This document shows, piece by piece, positions 56,490 through 64,000 of a stretch of DNA of 64,000 bases. A program made the translations under genes and the position numbers. The notes beneath the pieces are model-generated. The model was not told the DNA's origin. It was given only the letters and a program-made list of their open reading frames with translations, and did no database searches. Positions within the stretch are counted from its first letter, which is position 1; each line of letters begins with the position of its first letter. The stretch comes from UBA11986 sp963734955 (GTDB lineage: Bacteria; Bacteroidota; Ignavibacteria; UBA10030; UBA6906), in NCBI GenBank assembly GCA_963734955.1, contig CAVTJO010000008.1:124001-188000 (forward strand), in the 5' to 3' direction.

Positions 56490-59400
56490 ATGAATCGGAA
56501 AGCACAGAGATTTGCCTATCGAGTGCTCGTGATCTGCTTGCTGGGTCTCTGGGGATTGGCGTTCGCGTCGGCGGCCTCTCTGGACAAGCAACATGGCAGG
56601 CAGCATCTGAGCAAAACAGATGGTAATCCTAGTATCACCATTCTGAACATCAACAGCTTTACCGGATTCTTGCGTTCTGACGGTCAGGGGAACCACCAGG
56701 TTGACGACCAGGCTGGCGGACGCTACCCCGTTGGTACAGCAACATGCATTTATGAAGACGGGTTCGTATGGGGCGGCAAAACATATCTCGACGCCAATCA
56801 TACTCAGCCTTCAAACCAGTTGATTCGTGTTGGCGGACAGACATACAATCAGGGGACTCGCGCAGGCTGGGTTGTAGGAAGTGGCTCGACAGCGCACGCC
56901 ACGCCCCCCGGCGACCCCGGTGCGCGCATCTATCGCATCCGTCGTGATTATTCGGTAGCCAGCGACGACGAGATCCGAAGAGACGCGGCAACACTCAACC
57001 TGGTGCTGATTACAGACGTGACCCAGGCACAGATGGACGCGGTCAAATCGCAATACGACACTGATTGGAAAAACTGGCCGGTCAACCTGGGAGCGCCGTA
57101 CATCGAGCGTAACGGGATCCCCGGCTATCAGCCGCCGCCCGACTTCGGGCCAAATTTCACCCCTGACAGCCTTCTTCGCACCTTCAATGATGACGGGACC
57201 GTGAAATCCCCCGGATATGACGAGCCGGGATTCGCGGGTGCTGACCCAAATTCACCTGCAGATCAGGTCATATGGACGGTATACAATGACCTTGATCCTA
57301 CATATACTCGCGGCTTGTACAACTCGAATCCGGTGGGCTTGGAAGGACAGGTTACACAGTGGGGTTATAAGAGAAATGATGCTCTCGGGAACCTGTATTT
57401 CAGGAAAATACGGATCATCAATAAGGGTGGTGTTGATGTCGGAGGGGGCACCATAGGATCGTTCTATATTGATAGCATGTACATCTCGCAATGGTCCGAT
57501 CCGGACGTGGGCGATTCCGGAGACGACCTCTGCGGCTCTGATACCACGTTGAGCTTGGGCTATGCTTACAATGGCAACCCGGTCGATGCAGAGTATCGAA
57601 AATTCTCACTACCTCCTCCGGCCGTAGGATATGATTTCCTGAAAGGGCCGAACAACCTTCCCATGACTGCCTTTGTATACTTCTCGGCAGGTAGCCCGAT
57701 CAGCGATCCGGACCTTGCAAATGTGGCTGGAGCCTCCTATGCATCAACGCTTCAGTGGTGGCGAATGCTGCGCGGATTGCGCCCGGATCTTGCAAGCATC
57801 CCGGAACGCTACTACCCATTCCCCCCCGGTGTCACACCGGGACCGTTCTGCCTCACCGGAGATCCGGTGACCGGGACCGGATTCGTCGATGGACGTGGCG
57901 CCGATTATTCATTTCCACCCGGCGACCGCAGAATTATTCTCTGTTCCGGTCCATTCACGCTTGCACCTGGAGACACACAGGAAGTTGTGGTCGGAACCGT
58001 TGCGGGCTTGGGGTCGGATCGACTCTCGAGTATCTCTGTCATGAAGTTCAACGACAAGTTTGTGCAGAACACATTCGATGCTAACTTTGCAGTTCCAAGA
58101 CCACCCAAAACGCCGAAAGTGAATTACACCGAGCTTGACGGCCACGTCGCCTTTGAGTGGGGCTCCGATTTCCCGACAGTATCCAACATCGAGCAGACAA
58201 CATCGCAACCCGGCAACTATACATTTGAAGGATACAATGTGTATCAATTACCGAGTGCGAATTCCACTCTCAGTTCTGCAAAGAGAATCGCGACATATGA
58301 TCTCATCACTGACCCGGCGGTTGTTCTGGATCAACAATTCGACCAAGCTTCCGGCCAGATACTTCTCAAGCCTGTTCAGTTCGGAACAAACTCCGGTGTA
58401 TCGCGCTTCTTTGATTTCACCAAGGACTACGTCAAAGATATTCCTCGTTTGAACGATGGTTCCCAATACACGATCGCTATCACCGCGTATACTGTCACCA
58501 GATCGGGATATCTTCCGGCGTCTCTCGAGTCATCGCCGTTCCTGGCGACGGTTACGCCACACTCGCCGAATCCAGGGGTTACCTATGGTCCTGGCCCTGG
58601 ACATGGAGTGGCGCTTACCCACAATGGTACTGCGGATGGTGGACCGAAGGTAACCCTGGTGGACCCTGGTACTACCACAGGTCACAACTATGAGACGTTC
58701 TTTAGTGAGCGTGCTGAAATCAGGAACCAGACTGGCGATTGGATCCCATCAAGCAGGATATCGAGAAGAGTGCGTGGTGGTAACCATGCCAACCAGGCTG
58801 ATTCACTTGAGGGGTCTTCGATTGATATTGCCGCTGTGTACGGCATTACAACCGGACGAACCGAGCTTCGTTTCACCCTGAATCTGGTTTCCTCGGATTT
58901 TGATTATGCCGATGGCATCAGGTTGAGTATGCCGACAGGCATGACAATTCTTGAGGTGCCGGTATTCACGGCAGGGAATGGGACAATAGAGCCTGTGGTC
59001 TCGGGGAATACTATTGCATTGGGTGATACTACTCATCCTTATACGGGGAATGGCCCGTTTGCCGGAGGCGAGGAGTGGGTGGTACGTGTTACCGGGCTTG
59101 TGCTGCCGAGTTCCATTGACTGGAAAATATTTGATGACGGGTACGGCGGTCACCCGTCAGATGTCGAGGGCACAACAATTGTCCAGGCAATCGGCAACGT
59201 ATCGAGACTGGCAAAGTATTGGAACCTGAAGGATGCCACAACCAACGTGGTGAAACTTCAAAACCAGTCAGTTGTGAGTGGAATCGACATATTCCCTCGC
59301 AGGGATGACATTCCCACGAATCTTGGGACAGGTGCCGATCCCATAGTAGACGGATACCAGGTGAGTATGCTGGATGTAGTGTATGATGCACCCATAAACT

Positions 59401-60395
59401 TCCTGAGTACGACGCTTACACCGGGTCCCGGTAGTACAACCTCGCTCACACACAGTTCTAGCGTCTCGACACTTGATATCCAGAATTATACAATATTCGC
59501 CGCCACGGTATCGAGTAAGGCGATTGATAACTTCGGTGCTGGCACTAATAATATCAATATCCTCCAGAAGGATTATGAGTTGAGATTCACTGGAGTGCCG
59601 GAGACAACTGTGGTCGGCGGCCAAACAAGGATTACTATTGCCAGTGGTGGTCAAATGGCGACAATATTCTCCACTGCATCTGGAGCGCCTGGTTTGGCAT
59701 CCCATCCACTGAACCCCAACCCGGGTGTTGCACAACCATTCCTGATAAGGATTCCATTTGAGGTGTGGTCAATTGATGATCACAGACAGGTCAACCTTAG
59801 ATTTAGAGATCGGACGCAGACCCCGACTGACAACCCGTTCTATGCATGGAAACCCAATAACAGAATGTATGCAATCCTGGTTAATTCAGCATACGATGCG
59901 ACAACTCCTACGCCTGCGGATAGCAACGCGACATGGGTTTTGGTGATGTATGGTACCAACTATCATCTTGGTGATGTTGTTACCGTCAAGTATGCGAACC
60001 CGGTTCAGATAGGAACGGACAATTTCACATTCGCAACGACGCCGGCCACATTCTCAAGTCAATTGGCCAAGACCGACGTCAGCAGGATCAACGTATTCCC
60101 GAATCCGTACTATGCATTCAACCCGCTGGAGATCAGCCGGACGTCTCGCTTTGTGAGATTCAGTCACTTACCTCAAAAGGCGACGATTCGCATCTTCAAC
60201 CTGGCCGGTCAGCTTGTTCGCACGCTCGACAAAGACACTCCGTCGCAGTTTTACGACTGGAATCTTGCAAATGAAGACAACTTCCCCGTTGCCAGCGGCA
60301 TGTACATTGTGCACGTTGACATGCCTGACATTGGCGCCACGAAGATACTGAAGGTCGCTATTATTCAGGAGCAGGAAGTACCCAATAACTTCTAG
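56490..60395 (+). CDS. Giant secreted protein with T9SS-type C-terminus
   Basis: 1301 aa. ATG 56490 follows AAGGAG and starts a signal peptide (FAYRVLVICLLGLWGLAFASAAS). The long middle holds tandem beta-rich, Gly/Asn/Thr-rich segments with no family motif I can name. Around residues 580-660 there is a fibronectin-like stretch (VNYTELDGHVAFEWGS...YTFEGYNVYQLPS). The last about 95 residues (INVFPNPYYAFNPLE...ATIRIFNLAGQLVRTL...GMYIVHVDMPDIGATKILKVAII) form a Por secretion sorting domain. An upstream in-frame start at 56436 is less likely. Similar large proteins often follow SusC-like genes in Ignavibacteria-type genomes; role unknown. Confidence 0.75.
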   Translation: MNRKAQRFAYRVLVICLLGLWGLAFASAASLDKQHGRQHLSKTDGNPSITILNINSFTGFLRSDGQGNHQVDDQAGGRYPVGTATCIYEDGFVWGGKTYLDANHTQPSNQLIRVGGQTYNQGTRAGWVVGSGSTAHATPPGDPGARIYRIRRDYSVASDDEIRRDAATLNLVLITDVTQAQMDAVKSQYDTDWKNWPVNLGAPYIERNGIPGYQPPPDFGPNFTPDSLLRTFNDDGTVKSPGYDEPGFAGADPNSPADQVIWTVYNDLDPTYTRGLYNSNPVGLEGQVTQWGYKRNDALGNLYFRKIRIINKGGVDVGGGTIGSFYIDSMYISQWSDPDVGDSGDDLCGSDTTLSLGYAYNGNPVDAEYRKFSLPPPAVGYDFLKGPNNLPMTAFVYFSAGSPISDPDLANVAGASYASTLQWWRMLRGLRPDLASIPERYYPFPPGVTPGPFCLTGDPVTGTGFVDGRGADYSFPPGDRRIILCSGPFTLAPGDTQEVVVGTVAGLGSDRLSSISVMKFNDKFVQNTFDANFAVPRPPKTPKVNYTELDGHVAFEWGSDFPTVSNIEQTTSQPGNYTFEGYNVYQLPSANSTLSSAKRIATYDLITDPAVVLDQQFDQASGQILLKPVQFGTNSGVSRFFDFTKDYVKDIPRLNDGSQYTIAITAYTVTRSGYLPASLESSPFLATVTPHSPNPGVTYGPGPGHGVALTHNGTADGGPKVTLVDPGTTTGHNYETFFSERAEIRNQTGDWIPSSRISRRVRGGNHANQADSLEGSSIDIAAVYGITTGRTELRFTLNLVSSDFDYADGIRLSMPTGMTILEVPVFTAGNGTIEPVVSGNTIALGDTTHPYTGNGPFAGGEEWVVRVTGLVLPSSIDWKIFDDGYGGHPSDVEGTTIVQAIGNVSRLAKYWNLKDATTNVVKLQNQSVVSGIDIFPRRDDIPTNLGTGADPIVDGYQVSMLDVVYDAPINFLSTTLTPGPGSTTSLTHSSSVSTLDIQNYTIFAATVSSKAIDNFGAGTNNINILQKDYELRFTGVPETTVVGGQTRITIASGGQMATIFSTASGAPGLASHPLNPNPGVAQPFLIRIPFEVWSIDDHRQVNLRFRDRTQTPTDNPFYAWKPNNRMYAILVNSAYDATTPTPADSNATWVLVMYGTNYHLGDVVTVKYANPVQIGTDNFTFATTPATFSSQLAKTDVSRINVFPNPYYAFNPLEISRTSRFVRFSHLPQKATIRIFNLAGQLVRTLDKDTPSQFYDWNLANEDNFPVASGMYIVHVDMPDIGATKILKVAIIQEQEVPNNF

Positions 60396-60437
60396 GGTGT
60401 TTTTTTCCCAAATGAATGTTTGAAAAGGAGAATACCT

Positions 60438-61487
60438 ATGAAACACAGAATTTTGTTTGGTGCTTCGCTCCTCTGTGTGGTGTTGCTGGTTTGTGAAACA
60501 GTGACCGCACAGAATCAGAGGACGGGCACGTCGGCGGCACCAGAGCTGTTGATACCCGTTGGTGGCCGCGACCTTGCGATGGGCGGTTCCTCAATTGCTC
60601 TCACTGAGGGCGTTGAGGCAATTCACTGGAACCCGGCAGGGCTTGCTCACATGACCCATTCGGCGGAAGGTATGTTTTCATCAATGCAGTACATCGCCGA
60701 TATCAAGGTATCGTACGGGGCGGCTGCTGCCAAATTCGGTGACTTTGGCGTCCTCGGGTTTAGTGTCAGGAGCCTGGATTTTGGCAACATTCCTGTCACT
60801 ACCGTGGAGGATCCAGATGGGGTGAATGGCGGTACGTTCTCGCCGACGTATGTGACACTCGGATTGACATACAGCCGACAGGTTACCGATGCTGTCACCG
60901 TTGGTGGCACGGCAAAGCTCATCTCAGAGAGCATTGCCCGTGTGTCGGCAACAGATATCGCGTTCGACCTTGGGTTGCAGTACAACGGCTTGATGGGCTT
61001 CAAGGGGTTCGAGTTGGGTATTGCTGTGAAGAACATCGGTCCATCGATGCAGTTCACCGGTAGCGGTTTGCTTCGTAGCGCGACGTCGAGCGAGGGGGCA
61101 CGTCCCGAGCAGTATTATTCCAGTGACGCAGCGTCATTTGAGCTTCCGTCCACCATCGAAATCGGCTTGTCATACCGCGGCCAGACCGATGATAACACGA
61201 ACCTGTACAGTATCTCGGGCTCGTATACGAACAATAACCTCTACCTGGATCAGTACAAGGTGGGAGGGGAATACGGATATGCATTCGAGCCGGCGAAACT
61301 CTTTGCCCGGGTCGGATATGAATTCGTTCCCCAGCTCGACCAGGCGAAGAACAACGTCTTTGGACTCACATTGGGTGCCGGCGTTACATACAATACCGGT
61401 GGCGTCGATTTGACCTTCGACTATGCATTCCGCAAAGCGGAGTTCTTCGACAACAACAATGTGTTCAGTCTAAAGGTCGGGTTCTAG
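60438..61487 (+). CDS. PorV/PorQ-like outer-membrane protein
   Basis: 349 aa with an AAAGGAG SD. After a signal peptide (LLVCETVTA) comes PELLIPVGGRDLAMGGSSIALTEGVEAIHWNPAGLAHM, the N-terminal hatch motif of PorV/UPF0164 proteins, then a 14-strand-type barrel ending in an aromatic terminal strand (FSLKVGF). PorV-like proteins shuttle or anchor T9SS cargo; the position directly after a T9SS-sorted giant protein fits that role, but it could be one of several paralogous family members. Confidence 0.82.
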   Translation: MKHRILFGASLLCVVLLVCETVTAQNQRTGTSAAPELLIPVGGRDLAMGGSSIALTEGVEAIHWNPAGLAHMTHSAEGMFSSMQYIADIKVSYGAAAAKFGDFGVLGFSVRSLDFGNIPVTTVEDPDGVNGGTFSPTYVTLGLTYSRQVTDAVTVGGTAKLISESIARVSATDIAFDLGLQYNGLMGFKGFELGIAVKNIGPSMQFTGSGLLRSATSSEGARPEQYYSSDAASFELPSTIEIGLSYRGQTDDNTNLYSISGSYTNNNLYLDQYKVGGEYGYAFEPAKLFARVGYEFVPQLDQAKNNVFGLTLGAGVTYNTGGVDLTFDYAFRKAEFFDNNNVFSLKVGF

Positions 61488-61517
61488 CCCGCTCTGCAAT
61501 ACTCGTTTGATCACGGT

Positions 61518-61543
61518 GCAATGCTGCCTACGGGCAGCATTGC
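61518..61543 (+). terminator. Perfect 11-bp inverted repeat after the PorV-like gene
   Basis: GCAATGCTGCC (61518-61528), loop TACG, GGCAGCATTGC (61533-61543). The stem is perfect and stable; no T run follows, so it may be a processing or stabilising hairpin rather than a classical terminator. It lies 30 bases after the stop and before the PIG-L-like gene. Confidence 0.5.
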
Positions 61544-61600
61544 GCTTAAATGGGGTGTGGCGGGAAATTCCACTTCGTCAATAATAGCCCACGTGTCACC

Positions 61601-63946
61601 ATGAAGAGAGTCCGGTTTCTCGTCCACCGGATTGTGATAGGTCTGTTCCTCGCTGTGGCGACGGGACGTTCCGGCACGATCATCCCGGACACGGGGCGCG
61701 TGGCGTTGCATCAACAATTACTGGATCTTGCCGGAAGGTACAGGGTGTTGCACATTTCTGTTCGGCCCGGCTGCGAGGATTTTGCATTCCTGGCATATCT
61801 CCATCTTGCACGGGGGGCGAGGATTACGAGCGCCTACGTAACGAATGGTGAGTCAGGGGAAAACGATCTTGAATTTCAGTATCCATCCGCAGTTGCCGAG
61901 ACGCGGCGAGCCGAGGCTGACGAGGCAATCTCTCTCCTTGAAGGTGAGACTCATTTCCTCAACATGCCAGACCTTGATGCAATTTCGTCCAAGGAGAAGG
62001 CATTTGCGGTCTGGAACAAGGATACTCTTCGGGCTCGCCTGATTCGACTTGTTGTGAGTGCTAGGCCCGATCTCATCGTCCTGGCCCATGACCCGTTCAT
62101 ACCTGACAACAACTGTGTTACTGACATCCTGCAGGCTGAAATCGCGGGGGTAATCAAGTTCCTTTCAGTCAAATCCCGTCCGCCGGAACCTGAAGGGATC
62201 CATGAACGCTGGCAGGTGGGACGATTTCTTTCGGCCTCCTCGGCTCCTGGAGTTCTTGTCGCACCAACAGATCTCCGTCACCCCTTGCTGAAGAAAACGT
62301 TCAAGGAAATCGGTGATGATGTGGCCCGGAGCTATCGTTCACTAGGAGTGCAGAGGGGACTTTGGAGCAACCTTCGGGTGAACTACGCAGTAGTGCCTGC
62401 TCAGTCCAAAAGGAAGCTCAAACAAATTGACGACGGACTTCCGGGACCGGCGACCCTGAGGCTGAGGTGGCTTGCGGCCAATATTGCCGGACTCTTGGGG
62501 CAGGAGCAAAGGATATGGCGGGCTCCCCGCACCTACCTGAAGACTGTTACCTCACTACTCGATTCTACCGATGCCATGCTCTTGCACCGGCAAGATCGCT
62601 CGACCGCCGAATGGCGCGATCTTGTGAACTGGCGCGGTGAACTGGAAAGCCTTCGGGCGTTGTTGCTCGGTGTGCACATCCAGTATTCGTTGAGTGAACA
62701 CATCCTCACTGAGCGACAATTGGTGTTCTTCGCCATTGATTCGATATCAGGTCTTCCATATGGCGGAAGAACAGAGATTTATTTCCCGGGTGTTGATCAG
62801 GGCTGGATCCTCAACGAAGCCGCGGTCACCAAATTGCCCCTTACTCTTCACGAGCAGTACCGACTGGTCTCGCCTGCAAAGGTGGAGCACGATCTTCCGT
62901 TTTCATCCTACGGGATGAACAAGTCGTCCGATGGTACAACGCTCTATGTGTTTGTGATTCACCATGCCGAGAAACGGGAAGAGAATTTCGTCTATCGAAT
63001 TGCGAGTCGGATATTTTTTGCCCCACGTTTTGAGATTGAGATGATGACACCCATCGCGCGTATTGTCTCCGGCGAACGGGTTCTGGTCAGAGTGACAAAC
63101 CATTCGCGGGATGGAGTTGCAGACAGTCTGTCGGTTGAAGATTCGTTGGTACACTGCGCGCCGGTTCCTTTTCAGCTGAGCACAAAGGAGAGCTCGCAAA
63201 CAGTTACCTTACCACTTGTCTGGCGCCAGGGAATTCCGGACAGTACATTTCTCATCCCCATACGGGTTGGTAACGTCCCGCTTGCTGGATTTGCTGCGCG
63301 AAAATTCGACGTGGCGAGCGATACAGCGTTGCGTGTTGGCATAATCTCTCAGTATCAAGCGAGCCCGTTGGTTGATGCACTGAGGAGACTCCGGATCGCT
63401 CCTTCACACATCATACCTGTTGCGGGCTTTGACGAAAGGCAGTTACAGGGTCTCGATGCCGTTATTGTCGACCGACGCGCTTTGTCGTTTGTCGGGAATA
63501 CAGTGGCGTTGCACGATGGGCTTGTAAGGTTCGCTGAGAACGGCGGGAAGATCGTCTGTCTGCCACAAGATGCCTCTGTGTGGAACCAGTCACGGTTTGG
63601 ACGCTTGTTCATGCTTCACTCCGACGGGAGTCTGGATGCGGACACTCCTGTTGCGTTCGATTCTGCAGAACATTTTGGCGCGACTCCCAATGATCTGGTG
63701 CCTGCAGATCTGTCCGGATGGATCTTTCGCAGGAGTTACGGCTCGGTGTCCCTAAACAACAGGGTCCCTGCGGCTGTTCTGGTACGGTCGTCCATTGACA
63801 ATGCACCTCTTGTGGTCTCCGTGCCACAGGGCAAGGGTCGAATAACGTATGTTGGACTCTGTTTGACACCCCAGCTGGCGAACATCAATCCTGGAGCGTT
63901 CAGAATCCTGGCGAATCTCGTATCGGGACCGGAAGGACTTCATTGA
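61601..63946 (+). CDS. Secreted PIG-L-like protein lacking the metal motif
   Basis: 781 aa. The signal peptide starts at ATG 61601; an upstream ATG (61550) would add 17 odd residues. The N-terminal third has the PIG-L/LmbE deacetylase shape: a VLHIS strand followed by LAYLHLARGARITSAYVTNGESGEN, the RRAEADEAISLL helix and LIVLAHDPF. Where the family has AHPDDE the sequence reads VRPGCE, so the zinc-binding His and Asp are gone. A beta-sandwich middle and a C-terminal GATase-like/ThuA-like Rossmann domain (GLDAVIVDRRALSF...LHDGLVRFAENGGKIVCL...GKGRITYVGLCL) follow; no catalytic Cys is seen. Likely a pseudoenzyme or binding protein. Confidence 0.7.
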   Translation: MKRVRFLVHRIVIGLFLAVATGRSGTIIPDTGRVALHQQLLDLAGRYRVLHISVRPGCEDFAFLAYLHLARGARITSAYVTNGESGENDLEFQYPSAVAETRRAEADEAISLLEGETHFLNMPDLDAISSKEKAFAVWNKDTLRARLIRLVVSARPDLIVLAHDPFIPDNNCVTDILQAEIAGVIKFLSVKSRPPEPEGIHERWQVGRFLSASSAPGVLVAPTDLRHPLLKKTFKEIGDDVARSYRSLGVQRGLWSNLRVNYAVVPAQSKRKLKQIDDGLPGPATLRLRWLAANIAGLLGQEQRIWRAPRTYLKTVTSLLDSTDAMLLHRQDRSTAEWRDLVNWRGELESLRALLLGVHIQYSLSEHILTERQLVFFAIDSISGLPYGGRTEIYFPGVDQGWILNEAAVTKLPLTLHEQYRLVSPAKVEHDLPFSSYGMNKSSDGTTLYVFVIHHAEKREENFVYRIASRIFFAPRFEIEMMTPIARIVSGERVLVRVTNHSRDGVADSLSVEDSLVHCAPVPFQLSTKESSQTVTLPLVWRQGIPDSTFLIPIRVGNVPLAGFAARKFDVASDTALRVGIISQYQASPLVDALRRLRIAPSHIIPVAGFDERQLQGLDAVIVDRRALSFVGNTVALHDGLVRFAENGGKIVCLPQDASVWNQSRFGRLFMLHSDGSLDADTPVAFDSAEHFGATPNDLVPADLSGWIFRRSYGSVSLNNRVPAAVLVRSSIDNAPLVVSVPQGKGRITYVGLCLTPQLANINPGAFRILANLVSGPEGLH

Positions 63947-63948
63947 AT

Positions 63949-64000
63949 TTGTTGAGGCCTTCTCTCATCGTCTTGACAAAGACAGGTGCGATAGCTATAT
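63949..64000 (+). CDS. Possible start of a next gene (cut by window end)
   Basis: From TTG 63949 (or TTG 63952) an open frame reads LLRPSLIVLTKTGAIAI to the end of the window, three bases after the preceding stop; GGAAGGA lies about 14 bases upstream. Too short to identify; it could be non-coding. Confidence 0.25.
   Translation, partial: MLRPSLIVLTKTGAIAI

Overview
This window is one continuous bacterial chromosome segment in which every gene I can support lies on the + strand. Three predicted secreted proteins end in Por-type (type IX secretion, T9SS) sorting domains. There are also a PorV/PorQ-like barrel, a SusC-like TonB receptor with a CarboxypepD_reg domain, a DUF2723 membrane protein and FCB-style ribosomal gene order. 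These point to the Bacteroidota/Chlorobiota group, most likely an Ignavibacteria/Kapabacteria-like lineage (inference; no 16S gene is present to confirm it). Promoters look like ordinary sigma-70 boxes (TTGACA-17-TATATT / TAAATT) and Shine-Dalgarno sites are common, unlike classical Bacteroidia.

Layout. 0-17.3 kb is accessory and metabolic: a DUF1573 protein, a thiolase, an FG-GAP T9SS cargo, a large Asp-box (BNR) secreted protein, a deleted glycosyltransferase relic, an OsmC-like protein, a small envelope trio, a secreted M1 aminopeptidase, glnE and a DUF2723 protein. 17.3-49.6 kb is the translation/transcription core: tRNA-Thr-Tyr-Gly-Thr, rpmG, tRNA-Trp, secE-nusG-rplKAJL-rpoBC, then directly the str (rpsL-rpsG-fusA-tuf), S10, spc and alpha clusters through rplQ, so rif+str+S10+spc+alpha are fused. 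A tRNA-Gln gene sits inside the spc part, between rplR and rpsE. 49.6-53.0 kb carries engB, a class V aminotransferase and serA. 53.0-64 kb is an apparent envelope operon: SusC-like receptor, giant T9SS-sorted protein, PorV-like barrel, and a PIG-L-like protein without its metal motif.

Several conserved genes are broken by single-base indels (the FG-GAP gene, glnE, rplA, rpoB twice), mostly in short homopolymers and all in the first 25 kb. Because rplA and rpoB are normally essential single-copy genes, I read these as probable sequence errors and annotate the rejoined genes. The glycosyltransferase at 7.3-8.0 kb differs: it has lost its whole middle.

The most surprising signal is the ~270-base untranslated leader in front of the SusC-like gene (53.12-53.39 kb). 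Read on the minus strand it resembles, in order and nearly in register, the last ~200 bases of 16S rRNA, including a 13-base match to the universal 1492 site and a match to the anti-Shine-Dalgarno end. It looks like a diverged 16S relic transcribed in antisense as an mRNA leader. Other points of interest are two nearly identical promoter-like boxes abutting start codons (apparent leaderless genes), a possible small ORF and hairpin between rpsJ and rplC, and Ala/Pro/Lys-rich tails on several ribosomal proteins.
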